Part shown: piece after piece, positions 6,257 to 13,793 of the stretch
Layout of the letters: each line of letters starts with the position of its first letter
Position numbering within the stretch: position 1 is the stretch's first letter
Origin: Chloroflexota bacterium
GTDB lineage: Bacteria; Chloroflexota; Anaerolineae; Anaerolineales; UBA11579
Assembly: GCA_023485685.1 (NCBI GenBank)
Contig: JAMCZK010000040.1
Span: 1 to 32,977 of the forward strand
Length of the DNA: 32,977 nucleotides
Direction of reading: 5' to 3'
The notes under the pieces: model-generated
The model's database searches: none
What the model was told of the DNA's origin: nothing
Seen by the model: the letters and a program-made list of their open reading frames with translations, nothing else
Program-made: the position numbers and the translations under genes

Positions 6257-8061
6257 CAACGTGGGGGGATGCGGATGAGCACGTAATTTGCCTCGGTAAA
6301 AATCACTTGATAGGTCCCCGAGTCTACCTTTAACCAGATTTCGTCTATGATTCTTTGATCGGGTGTCACCGCAGGGACCAGCAACAAGGTGACAGAAGGG
6401 TTATTGAGTAGAGTCTTCTGATAGGTGGCGTAGTCCTGAAATCGCTCGTTGATCCACAAGCCCTCAAGGTCAGGCAGCCACCCGATCGGGTAGCTGGTAA
6501 TTACGGGTTCCGGCCCTTCCGCGCGGCTGAAATATTTGTAGAGCTTGTCATTCAACGTTGGTTCGAATATCTGGCGCTGCTGGCTGATCTGGCGCTGGAT
6601 GATGCGCTCATCATTCAACGCCAGGGTTCCGGCGCCCAGTGCCACCAAGCCGATCAGTAAGACAGCAAATGCCGGGTAAAGGAGCCTTGGGCGATTGACC
6701 CAAAAACCTCGGAGGCGCAGTAACCATTCTTCTGCGGATACGCCAACGGTCATGGAAAGCAAGGGGAGCGCAACAGCCAAGTTGCGCCCCTCATAGCTGA
6801 GGAAGAAAGCCCAAAGGATGGAAAAGGGAAGTATCACCAAAAGGAAAAGTTGGCGGAATCTATTATCCAAAACCAGGAGGGAGAGAAGGGCGAACACATA
6901 AAAATACACATAGCTGCCCAAACCATCGACCGCAGCCATAAAGCGTTCAGGCAATGTTTGCCCTTTGTAAATATCGGTAATGACGTATTGAATATTCGAT
7001 GTGTTAGCTCCGAGGATGATGCGATACTCCATGTAGGCGTACCAGGGAACAACCAAAACCAGCACAAGCAAAAAGTGTTTGCCCAGCAAAAAGAAAGCTT
7101 CGCGGCCTTTGAAAATTTTGTTTCCGCGCAACACCCAGAAATACGCCAGGACCGGATAAAAAGCCATGATGTAAAGACCGGGTTGTTTCGTAACGGCCGC
7201 GGCGGCCGTTGACAGAGAACCCAACAGCAGCGCGGATCTTATTCCCTGCTTGTTGGTCTGTTGGCGGGTCGACAGCAATGTATAAACCGCCATCAAACTG
7301 AAACACGCCACGGGAATATCCACATAGCCCTCAGGGAGATATTTCCCAAGGAACAAATTAATGCTGTAAAGAGCCAATCCAGCGCCGAGCATATAACCAA
7401 AGGACTTGAATTTCTTACCAAGATCGAAAAGCATCAAACCGATGATCAAGGCGAATAACGGCATGATGCTCTTGCCGAAGAATTTCACCGCAGTTGTGCC
7501 AATGAACTTATATGCGAGGGAGTAGGAGACAGGAATCAATTGTGGGTATTCCCAGGTGTCGTCCGGGAAATGATTCCCTGCCCATTTGACTGCCCAACGG
7601 TCCCAGGAAGCCCAGGCGTCCCAAGTCTGGAAAACAGTATTGAAGTTGGATACCCATATCCAGAACACCCAGATCAGCCCGAGGATGGCCAGGGTGCCGA
7701 AAACAAAATAGAGGCTGGCTGACCAGAAATCCCTTTTCACCCAATCCGCAAAGGATTTCAGGTTCCCGGGAATCGAACTTTTTATCCGCGTTCCGCTGCC
7801 ATCCAGGATCTTCACCAGGGATTTGCGGTAAATCCAAAGCAAGGCTGCCACCTGCAGTATGAAGAGAGGCAAGACCACCGCGCGCAGATACAAGCCTATG
7901 CTAACGAGAACAAAGACAACCGCATAATTTGCCAGCAGGCTAAGCATGAAGACGTAAACAAAATTCTGAATAAAGCCGCGCCTGCCGGGGAAAAGGCGAA
8001 TGAGCAACAAACCGGGAAACAATAGCAACTGAAAGACGGAAAGGACGCCTAAGAAAAGCAT
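6256..8061 (-). CDS. Multi-spanning membrane glycosyltransferase, GT39/ArnT-like
   Basis: A 601-residue integral membrane protein with about 11-13 hydrophobic helices and a C-terminal extracytoplasmic domain of about 120 residues. An acidic loop near the first third (SNFNTVFQTWDAWASWDRWA) is in the place where protein-O-mannosyltransferase-like enzymes hold their catalytic Asp/Glu residues. The likely job is to transfer a sugar from a polyprenyl-phosphate donor, made by the downstream GT2 enzyme, to an envelope acceptor. The ATG at 8061 opens directly into the first helix (LGVLSVFQLLLFPGLLLI). The stop is joined to the next start. The family is inferred from topology and context rather than from a decisive motif. 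Confidence 0.75.
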   Translation of the reverse strand: MLFLGVLSVFQLLLFPGLLLIRLFPGRRGFIQNFVYVFMLSLLANYAVVFVLVSIGLYLRAVVLPLFILQVAALLWIYRKSLVKILDGSGTRIKSSIPGNLKSFADWVKRDFWSASLYFVFGTLAILGLIWVFWIWVSNFNTVFQTWDAWASWDRWAVKWAGNHFPDDTWEYPQLIPVSYSLAYKFIGTTAVKFFGKSIMPLFALIIGLMLFDLGKKFKSFGYMLGAGLALYSINLFLGKYLPEGYVDIPVACFSLMAVYTLLSTRQQTNKQGIRSALLLGSLSTAAAAVTKQPGLYIMAFYPVLAYFWVLRGNKIFKGREAFFLLGKHFLLVLVLVVPWYAYMEYRIILGANTSNIQYVITDIYKGQTLPERFMAAVDGLGSYVYFYVFALLSLLVLDNRFRQLFLLVILPFSILWAFFLSYEGRNLAVALPLLSMTVGVSAEEWLLRLRGFWVNRPRLLYPAFAVLLIGLVALGAGTLALNDERIIQRQISQQRQIFEPTLNDKLYKYFSRAEGPEPVITSYPIGWLPDLEGLWINERFQDYATYQKTLLNNPSVTLLLVPAVTPDQRIIDEIWLKVDSGTYQVIFTEANYVLIRIPPR

Positions 8062-8112
8062 GCCGATTTTGTTATCTACCTGGCGGAGATTCCCTTAATT
8101 CGAAGTGGCGTG

Positions 8113-8118
8113 ATTATA
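8113..8118 (-). promoter_or_regulatory. Candidate -10 box for the glycosyltransferase operon
   Basis: A perfect TATAAT on the minus strand lies about 52 bases before the ATG at 8061, in the 87-base gap after pheT. The best hexamer at 17 bases (AAATTG) is a poor -35. A separate promoter here would uncouple the glycosyltransferase genes from the phe operon. Confidence 0.4.
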
Positions 8119-8148
8119 TCTCGCCGCTAGCCGCCCAATTTTGGCTTC

Positions 8149-10680
8149 CTAGCTGCGTAACTGTGCCCCCAGTTCCTGTTCCAGCCGTTTCACAATGCGC
8201 TCTCGCAGCTTGGCTACTTCCTCATCGGTCAGCGTGCGCTCAGGATGCTGGTAGGTGAGCTGGTAGGCCAGGCTCTTTTTGCCAACCCCAATCTGTTCGC
8301 CGCGATACACGTCGAACAGCGACAACCCGGTGAGTAGTTTTCCGCCGGTTTGTCGGATTAACATTTCGACCTGGCCGGCCGGCGTCCCTTCGTTGACAAC
8401 GACAGCCAGGTCTTCAAGCACAGGCGGGTAGGCCGGCACAGGCTCGGAGTCGAAGCGTTCCGGGACGAATTCATAAAGCAAATCCAAGTTCACGCTCGCC
8501 GCCTCTACCGGATGGCTCCCCAGGTCGTATTGAGTCTGCACCTGAGGATGCAGTTCGCCGAACACGCCAAGTTGCTGCTCGCCATGCATCACTTTCGAAC
8601 ATTTACCAGGATGGAAGGAGGGGTGCTCCCCCACCTCGTAGTGCAAATCCCACAGGCCAAGCCCATTCAATAAGTTGGTGACCATTCCCTTTATGTCATA
8701 GAAATCGAAAGGGGTTGTTTCCGCGCCATCCCAATTCGACATGCCGCGCGGTCCGGATATCGCCAACACCAATCGTTGCAACTCATCGGGCAGGGGTCCT
8801 GCTTCGGAAGCATGGAAGATGGGACCCAACTCGAATACCGCTATGCGCTCGCGCAGGCTGGCATTGCGCTCCACGATTTCTAAAACGCTGGCCAGCAGGC
8901 TCTTGCGCAGAACCACGCGATCCTGGGAGATTGGGTTAAGCAAGCGGACATAAGGCTTGTCGTCCGGTGCGATGCCAACCGGCAAGCGCTGCGCCTCTTG
9001 TTCCCCCGTAGTGAGTCGATAGGTGATGATTTCCTGCAGACCCATTCGCGCCAATAGATCGCGGATGCGCTCCTCGATTTCCAAGGTATGGTTGCTTTGC
9101 TGCGGAGGGATCTCATCGCGCAATCGCGTGGCGGCAATCTTTTCGTAGCCATAGATGCGGGCGATTTCTTCCATCAGGTCAGCTTTGCCAACCACCCCTT
9201 CGCCGATATCCAGGCGATAGTCGGGACTGGTAACCATCAGTTTCTTACCCTTCGTTTGCACCTGGAATTCTGAACGGCGCAGGATGGCCGCCATCTCCCG
9301 GGCGCTCAATTCGACGCCCAGCCAGCGGCGTGCATCTTCGGGTCCGATTTCAACCACCGAGGGTTTCTCCGGGCGCGGATATTTATCCACCAGTCCTTGA
9401 TTCACTACGCCTCCCGACCATTGGCGCATCAGATCCAGACTACGTCTAATGCCACGGGGGGCCATCGCCGGATGCACGCCCCGGGAAAAGCGATAGGCAG
9501 CCTCCGAAGAAAAACGCTGCGCGCTCAGGGTTTTGCGGATATTGATGAAATTCCACGCAGCGCCCTCCAAAAGCACGTTGCGGGTCTTCTCGGTGACCTC
9601 AGTCTCAGCACCCCCCATAACCCCAGCGATGGAAAGTGAACCAGCAGTATCACAAACCAGAACGGTGAATTCATCTAGCTTGCGTTCAATTCCATCCAGC
9701 GTGGTAAGCTTTTCCCCTTTCTTTGTCAGGCGGGTGATGATCGTCGGCGCCTTACCACCGGCGCGCTCGACTAGGACATCGTAGTCGAAGGCATGCAGCG
9801 GCTCACCGAGTTCCAGCATGGCGTAGTTGGTGGCATCCACGATATTGTTGATCGGGCGCATACCGGCCAACCGCAAGCGCCGTTGGACCCAATCGGGGCT
9901 GGGTTTGATTTCGATATCCTTGATCAAACCCAGCACAAAGCGAGGATTGAGTTCGGGTTCCTGAATCTCGATCTTGACTTTCCCTTTAATCGTCGGGCCA
10001 TTCGCTTTCACCTTCACCGGCATGGCTTTCAGCTTGCGCCCGGTCAGCGCAGCCACTTCCCGCGCCACTCCATAGATGTTCGCATCTCGTGCGATGTTTG
10101 GAGTGATGGCGATGTTGAAGACCGCGTCCCCCATGTAATCTGCGAGCAGCATCCCCGCTTTCGCATCGGCGCCCAAAAAGAGGATGCCTTCGTGCTCTTC
10201 GGAGATGCCCAGCTCTTTTTCGGAGCAGACCATGGAGTAAGATTCCACGCCGCGGATCTTGGCGCGCTTCAACGTCGTCTTCTGGAAGCCGGGCTGGTGC
10301 CCGTCGTAGATCTCTGCGCCCTCTTTTGCATAAGCCACTTTAAGCGGTTTCTTTAGTTCGCCTCGCCCTTTGAACTCGAACAGGTTCGGTGCGCCGGTAA
10401 GAACGGTGTGTTCTTTCTGGCCGTCGAACAACCTGCAAAGAACGAGCCGGTCCGCGTTGGAATGCGGCAGTACTTCGCGAATTTCCCCTACTACGATTTT
10501 TTCGCGATCCCAGGCGATGCCGCTCAGCTTGGTGATCTGCCGGCCTGTGGGCATCGGCAACCCCACATATTCGATCTCTTCTACCTCGAGCCCGGCCATG
10601 GTGAGGGCATGGGCCAGCTCCTCGATAGAAATACCATCGAGATTTACAAAATCTTTGAGCCAGGAAATGGGTACTTTCAT
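8149..10680 (-). CDS. pheT: Phenylalanine-tRNA ligase beta subunit
   Basis: 843 residues with the standard bacterial PheT order: an N-terminal MKVPISWLKDFV, the tRNA-binding OB domain (about 45-160, KIVVGEIREVLPHSNADRLV), the B3/B4 editing domain (about 210-400, with NNIVDATNYAMLELGEPLHA and GGAETEVTEKTRNVLLEGA), the B5 domain (about 425-500), the core (SQDRVVLRKSLL) and the C-terminal anticodon-binding FDX-ACB domain (about 750-843, VLEDLAVVV through QHPERTLTDEEV). It forms an alpha2-beta2 enzyme with PheS. A Shine-Dalgarno GGAG lies 5-6 bases before the ATG at 10680. It is unusual in being separated from pheS by a repeat-bounded small gene. Confidence 0.97.
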   Translation of the reverse strand: MKVPISWLKDFVNLDGISIEELAHALTMAGLEVEEIEYVGLPMPTGRQITKLSGIAWDREKIVVGEIREVLPHSNADRLVLCRLFDGQKEHTVLTGAPNLFEFKGRGELKKPLKVAYAKEGAEIYDGHQPGFQKTTLKRAKIRGVESYSMVCSEKELGISEEHEGILFLGADAKAGMLLADYMGDAVFNIAITPNIARDANIYGVAREVAALTGRKLKAMPVKVKANGPTIKGKVKIEIQEPELNPRFVLGLIKDIEIKPSPDWVQRRLRLAGMRPINNIVDATNYAMLELGEPLHAFDYDVLVERAGGKAPTIITRLTKKGEKLTTLDGIERKLDEFTVLVCDTAGSLSIAGVMGGAETEVTEKTRNVLLEGAAWNFINIRKTLSAQRFSSEAAYRFSRGVHPAMAPRGIRRSLDLMRQWSGGVVNQGLVDKYPRPEKPSVVEIGPEDARRWLGVELSAREMAAILRRSEFQVQTKGKKLMVTSPDYRLDIGEGVVGKADLMEEIARIYGYEKIAATRLRDEIPPQQSNHTLEIEERIRDLLARMGLQEIITYRLTTGEQEAQRLPVGIAPDDKPYVRLLNPISQDRVVLRKSLLASVLEIVERNASLRERIAVFELGPIFHASEAGPLPDELQRLVLAISGPRGMSNWDGAETTPFDFYDIKGMVTNLLNGLGLWDLHYEVGEHPSFHPGKCSKVMHGEQQLGVFGELHPQVQTQYDLGSHPVEAASVNLDLLYEFVPERFDSEPVPAYPPVLEDLAVVVNEGTPAGQVEMLIRQTGGKLLTGLSLFDVYRGEQIGVGKKSLAYQLTYQHPERTLTDEEVAKLRERIVKRLEQELGAQLRS

Positions 10681-10696
10681 AGAAGCTCCAAAACAT

Positions 10697-10724
10697 AGTG
10701 ATTAGTGAATAGTAAACGGTGATT
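10697..10724. repeat. Heptamer repeat tract, left arm of inverted pair
   Basis: Four 7-base units on the plus strand (AGTGATT, AGTGAAT, AGTAAAC, GGTGATT) end at the stop codon of the four-helix-bundle gene. The first 13 bases, AGTGATTAGTGAA, are the exact inverse of 11183-11195 on the other side of that gene. Confidence 0.7.
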
Positions 10725-11154
10725 AGGATTCAATCTCGTCAACCTCATCAGCAGTGATCGGGTAGGTTTCTCGACTTTCCCGAATGCTCATTTTTGCTTC
10801 CGGTTCATGCTGCCCCGGTTTACTTTTCTTTAGATAGGCAATGTAACCGCTGACGATTCGTTTTATTTCAAATACGCCTACTCGTAGGGATTCAAATAAT
10901 TCCAATGGGAGATAATTCAAATCCAGGGATCCGCGCGCTATGTAAGAAAAGCGAATACCTTCCTGAAAATAGAAACGCCCATAGCCTTCAGCAATATTGG
11001 CTGGGAGGCTCGAGGCAGCACGACGTAACTGGCTGCCCATCGCCCACTTCTCCTCTTTTGGCAACAGCGGAATTACTTCTTTATAAATACGCTTTGCTAA
11101 TTCCATACTCCTTTGCCAAGCCAGTAATCCCTCCAACCCCTTTCGTTCATCCAT
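10723..11154 (-). CDS. Four-helix-bundle protein (S23/IVS-encoded-like)
   Basis: A 143-residue protein of the four-helix-bundle family first known from 23S rRNA intervening sequences: LLAWQRSMELAKRIYKEV, LPKEEKWAMGSQLRRAASSL, PANIAEGYGRF, and a SYIARGSLDLNYLPLELFE helix. The function of the family is unknown; it is common and scattered in environmental genomes. The ATG at 11154 has an AGGAG eight bases upstream, and that AGGAG comes from the edge of the heptamer tract. The gene sits between pheS and pheT, where it would be co-transcribed under the T-box. The repeat-bounded ends suggest it is a passenger. Confidence 0.88.
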   Translation of the reverse strand: MDERKGLEGLLAWQRSMELAKRIYKEVIPLLPKEEKWAMGSQLRRAASSLPANIAEGYGRFYFQEGIRFSYIARGSLDLNYLPLELFESLRVGVFEIKRIVSGYIAYLKKSKPGQHEPEAKMSIRESRETYPITADEVDEIES

Positions 11155-11167
11155 TCAAAGTTCTCCT

Positions 11168-11195
11168 ATTCACTTCTCACTTTTCACTAATCACT
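11168..11195. repeat. Heptamer repeat tract, right arm of inverted pair
   Basis: Four 7-base units on the plus strand (ATTCACT, TCTCACT, TTTCACT, AATCACT). On the minus strand these read AGTGATT, AGTGAAA, AGTGAGA, AGTGAAT, i.e. the same motif as 10697-10724 but inverted. The tract lies 7 bases beyond the pheS stop. Confidence 0.7.
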
Positions 11196-11202
11196 GGCAG
11201 TA

Positions 11203-12258
11203 TTAAAACTGCTCCAGGAATCGTAAATCATTCCGCCAGAAATAACGGATGTCTTCGATGCGATAGCGCAACATAGTCAATCGCTCGGGACCCATTCCAA
11301 AAGCGAAACCGGAATGTCGCCCCGGGTCGTAGCCGCCGTTGCGCAGCACAGTGGGATGCACCATGCCGCTGCCGAGGATTTCCAGCCAGCCGGTATGTTT
11401 GCACACGGAACAGCCGGCGCCATGGCAGACAAAGCATTCCACGTCCATCTCGGCGCTGGGCTCGGTAAACGGGAAGTGGGAAGCCCGGAAGCGGGTGCGC
11501 ACGTCGGCATTGAAGAATCGTTGCGCGAAATCGGTGAGCGTGCCCTTTAGATCGCCGAAGGTGATGTACTCGCCAACGGCAAGTCCTTCCACTTGAGTGA
11601 ATTGAATCTCTGAACGAGCGGTAACTTGTTCGTAGCGGTAACACATACCGGGCAGGATAATGCGCACCGGCGGCGGATTCTTTGGATCCTGCGCGGCGAA
11701 CTCGCGCATGGCGTGAATTTGCCCCGGGGACGTTTGTGTGCGCAGCAGCACGCTGCTCTCTTTGGTGCCGTCATCGATATAGAACGTGTCCTGCATGTCG
11801 CGGGCGGGATGATGGCGCGGGATATTGAGCAACTGGAAGTTGTACTCGTCCGTCTCTACATCGCGCGAGCGATAGACCTGGAATCCCATCTCGGCAAAGA
11901 TGGCGTTGATGCGCCGCATGGTTTGGGTGATGGGGTGCAAGCGCCCCAGGGGGATGGTGCGGCCGGGCAGGGTCACATCCAGGCGCTCAGCACCCAGGGA
12001 TTGCTGAAGCCGCTGTTGGCTGAGGGCAGCTTTGCGTCCTTCGAGAGCAGCCTCCAATGCCTGTTTTACTTCATTGGCCGCCTGGCCCGCTTTCGGACGC
12101 TCTTGAGCGCTCAGACTGCCTAATTGCTTGAGGCTGAGCATCAGGGTGGAGGAGCGTCCCAAGAAGGTGGTGCGCCATCCTTCCAGGGCTGCTTCGTCCT
12201 GCACGCTGTCTAGCGCCTCCAGTGCTTCTCGCTTGATCTTTTCCAAACTTTCCAACAT
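11203..12258 (-). CDS. pheS: Phenylalanine-tRNA ligase alpha subunit
   Basis: 351 residues: an N-terminal coiled-coil tRNA-binding arm (about 1-90), then the class II catalytic core with GRLHPITQTMRRINAIF, the motif 2 region (RIILPGMCYRYEQVTARSE) and a motif 3 region (GFAFGMGPERLTMLRY). A four-Cys insert, CFVCHGAGCSVC followed by GWLEILGSGMVHP, is a zinc-knuckle-like form found in a subset of bacterial PheS. The ATG at 12258 has a GGAGGT Shine-Dalgarno. An upstream in-frame extension is rejected because it would run through the T-box terminator. The gene is preceded by a T-box leader, so expression should rise when uncharged tRNA-Phe accumulates. Confidence 0.97.
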   Translation of the reverse strand: MLESLEKIKREALEALDSVQDEAALEGWRTTFLGRSSTLMLSLKQLGSLSAQERPKAGQAANEVKQALEAALEGRKAALSQQRLQQSLGAERLDVTLPGRTIPLGRLHPITQTMRRINAIFAEMGFQVYRSRDVETDEYNFQLLNIPRHHPARDMQDTFYIDDGTKESSVLLRTQTSPGQIHAMREFAAQDPKNPPPVRIILPGMCYRYEQVTARSEIQFTQVEGLAVGEYITFGDLKGTLTDFAQRFFNADVRTRFRASHFPFTEPSAEMDVECFVCHGAGCSVCKHTGWLEILGSGMVHPTVLRNGGYDPGRHSGFAFGMGPERLTMLRYRIEDIRYFWRNDLRFLEQF

Positions 12259-12289
12259 CAGACCTCCAAACCTGCACTTACTATTAAAC

Positions 12290-12319
12290 AAAAAACCTTC
12301 GCCCTGTGCAGGACGAAGG
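12290..12319 (-). terminator. Terminator hairpin of the T-box leader
   Basis: On the minus strand CCTTCGTCCTG pairs with CAGGGCGAAGG (one G-U pair, short loop) and is followed by six T residues at 12295-12290. It lies 31 bases before the pheS ATG and just after the T-box sequence, as expected for the off state of a transcription-attenuating T-box. Confidence 0.85.
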
Positions 12320-12579
12320 CTACCCAAAACTAACCTCCGCGGTACCACCTGGTTTGGCGGCTCAGCCGCCCACTCTCTCCAACGGCCTTAATAGCGATTG
12401 GCGGCTCTGCTAACGCGGAGCTGGCGACATGGGCTACTAGGCTAACCGGTCATTCACCCGTGTGGCTCGAGAGGGAACTTCGGCGACTTTTTGCAGAGCT
12501 GGGGTTTCAGTCCTTGCCCCGGCCTCCCTGGCAGCTTCCAATCGCGTACTTTCCTCTGTCGCAGCCTTACTATTCGATT
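12290..12579 (-). promoter_or_regulatory. T-box riboswitch (tRNA-Phe sensing) of pheS
   Basis: The minus-strand leader contains the conserved T-box AGGTGGTACCGCGG (12350 to 12337), which pairs with the uncharged tRNA CCA end and forms the antiterminator, directly before a terminator hairpin. Farther upstream are T-box stem I features: an AGTA-type element near the 5' end, a GAGG/GGGG...CCCC apical arm, and a UUC triplet at 12477-12475 in AAGTTCCCTC that fits a Phe specifier codon. The codon assignment is an inference from position and from the pheS context. T-boxes are documented in Chloroflexota as well as Firmicutes and Actinobacteria. Confidence 0.9.
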
Positions 12580-12585
12580 GACGCA

Positions 12586-12613
12586 ATTATCCCCAAAAGA
12601 AATCCTATGTCAA
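12586..12613 (-). promoter_or_regulatory. Promoter of the pheS T-box transcript
   Basis: On the minus strand a perfect TTGACA (12613-12608) is followed after 16 bases by GATAAT (12591-12586). Predicted initiation is near 12579, which starts the T-box leader. Confidence 0.75.
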
Positions 12614-12647
12614 GCGACTGGACGTGCTTAGCGATAAATCGATGCTG

Positions 12648-12653
12648 TATAAT
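12648..12653 (+). promoter_or_regulatory. Candidate -10 box for the parvulin lipoprotein gene
   Basis: A perfect TATAAT on the plus strand, divergent from the T-box promoter; the hexamer at 17 bases (TGCTTA) is weak. Immediately downstream a 6-bp hairpin (CCTGCG 12656-12661, CGCAGG 12666-12671) is followed by GGCTTTTTG, resembling a small terminator, so transcription starting farther upstream may end here. Confidence 0.4.
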
Positions 12654-12716
12654 CTCCTGCGCGCCCGCAGGGGCTTTTTGTTTAGTCATTGTCTATTCTC
12701 CTATTCAGCTGGTGAT

Positions 12717-13697
12717 ATGGCCCGTCAAACTGCATTGACCCCCCATCCCTATAAAGCAAGGTGGAACTTGACAACCGCTAATCCTGTCAAGTTTGCACGA
12801 CCCCAGCCCCCGCGGTCGCGCAACTACAACTTGGCACTCTTTATGGGCGTGCTGGCGGTAGTGACGGTTGCCTGCGGAGCGAACCAGCCTCCCCTCGCGT
12901 CCAGCACGGAACTTCCCACCCCCGTCCAGGTCACCCCAACTCAGCCACCGACCATAGCTGTGGTCAATGGCGAAGAAATCCTCAGTGATATTTATGAAAT
13001 CCATCTCGCCCAATACAGAACTGCACAAGCCGAATCTGGCACGCTTCTGGCATCCGAAGGCGTGGAGCAAATCGTCCTCGACGACCTGATCGGCCGGTTG
13101 TTGCTGGCGCAGGGCGCTCGAGCAGCAGGTTTCGTGCTCGATGAAGCCACGCTAGACCAGCGGCTAAGCGCAGTGATTGAGCAGGCCGGCGACCAGGAAG
13201 CTATTAACGCCTGGTTGGTGGCGCAGGGCTACACGGCGGACCAGTTCCGTGAGGAGCTGGCGTTGGAGATCGAGGCTGGTTGGATGCGGACCCAAATCAC
13301 CGACGGTGTACCGCTGAGCGCTGAGCAGGTGGAGGCCCGCCAGATTTTGCTCAACGACTCTTTCCAGGCGGAGCGGTTGCTGGGCCAACTGCAAGGAGGT
13401 GTACCCTTTGAGCAGGTGGTAGCCAATAACGACCCGCAAGAGCTGGGCTACCTGGGCTGGTTCCCCAGAGGCTACTTACTGCAGCCCGAAGTGGAAGAGG
13501 CTGCTTTCGCCCTGCAACCGGGCGAATACAGCCAGGTGATCGAGACCAACCTGGGCTTTCACCTCATCGAGGTGTTGGCCCGTGACCCGAATCGGGCGCT
13601 GAGCCCGCAGGCCCGACTGGCGCTTCAGCTGCAGGCGCTGGCCGATTGGCTGGAGGCCCAGCGGGCGCAATCTACAATCGAAATTTTGCTGCCCTGA
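12717..13697 (+). CDS. Parvulin-type peptidyl-prolyl isomerase lipoprotein (PrsA/SurA-like)
   Basis: About 326 residues. An Arg-containing segment and hydrophobic helix (LALFMGVLAVVTVACGAN) end in a lipobox-like Cys, so the mature protein is probably a lipoprotein on the outer face of the cell membrane. A Pro/Thr linker leads to a SurA-N-like region (VVNGEEILSDIYEIHLAQY) and a parvulin domain near 200-300 (VEARQILL, GVPFEQVV, LGYLGWFPRG, YSQVIETNLGFHLIEV). It would help fold exported proteins. The start is uncertain: ATG 12717 gives a long positively charged lead; a TTG at 12768 with AGGTGG upstream gives a shorter one. Sequence upstream of 12717 covers the promoter and hairpin and is not coding. 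Confidence 0.85.
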   Translation: MARQTALTPHPYKARWNLTTANPVKFARPQPPRSRNYNLALFMGVLAVVTVACGANQPPLASSTELPTPVQVTPTQPPTIAVVNGEEILSDIYEIHLAQYRTAQAESGTLLASEGVEQIVLDDLIGRLLLAQGARAAGFVLDEATLDQRLSAVIEQAGDQEAINAWLVAQGYTADQFREELALEIEAGWMRTQITDGVPLSAEQVEARQILLNDSFQAERLLGQLQGGVPFEQVVANNDPQELGYLGWFPRGYLLQPEVEEAAFALQPGEYSQVIETNLGFHLIEVLARDPNRALSPQARLALQLQALADWLEAQRAQSTIEILLP

Positions 13698-13701
13698 ATT
13701 C

Positions 13702-13775
13702 CAGCCTTGCGAATTCAGCCTTGCGAAGGGTGGACTTGAATACAGTAATATCGTACATTTAACCTTCGCAAGGCT
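13702..13775. repeat. Direct plus inverted repeat element between two plus-strand genes
   Basis: CAGCCTTGCGAA occurs twice (13702-13713 and 13716-13727), and the second copy belongs to a perfect 13-base inverted repeat AGCCTTGCGAAGG (13717-13729) with CCTTCGCAAGGCT (13763-13775), loop 33 bases, followed by TTTGT. It could be a weak terminator after the parvulin gene or a small palindromic repeat element. The position 5 bases after the stop favours a terminator role. Confidence 0.55.
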
Positions 13776-13793
13776 TTTGTAAATGGAGTAGAG

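Larger units (their letters stand above)
10697..11195 (-). mobile_element. Candidate inverted-repeat-bounded cassette carrying a four-helix-bundle gene
   Basis: About 499 bases lying between pheT and pheS, ending in inverted heptamer tracts with a perfect 13-base inverted match at the extreme ends (10697-10709 and 11183-11195). It contains one gene in the same orientation as the host operon. No target-site duplication is obvious and no transposase is encoded, so it would need to be moved by other functions or be a recombination product. pheS and pheT are normally adjacent, and this supports a late insertion. Mobility is inferred. Confidence 0.45.

Noticed and set aside
7760-7795. T-loop-like GTTCGATTC on the minus strand suggesting a tRNA
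   Set aside because: The flanking bases do not form a T stem or acceptor stem, and the segment is coding for the membrane glycosyltransferase.
10723-11154. Four-helix-bundle gene as a fragment of an rRNA intervening sequence
   Set aside because: No rRNA sequence is present around it; the gene is a free-standing member of the family.
12624-12716. Possible earlier start of the parvulin gene
   Set aside because: This part covers the -10 box and a terminator-like hairpin, so it is unlikely to be translated.
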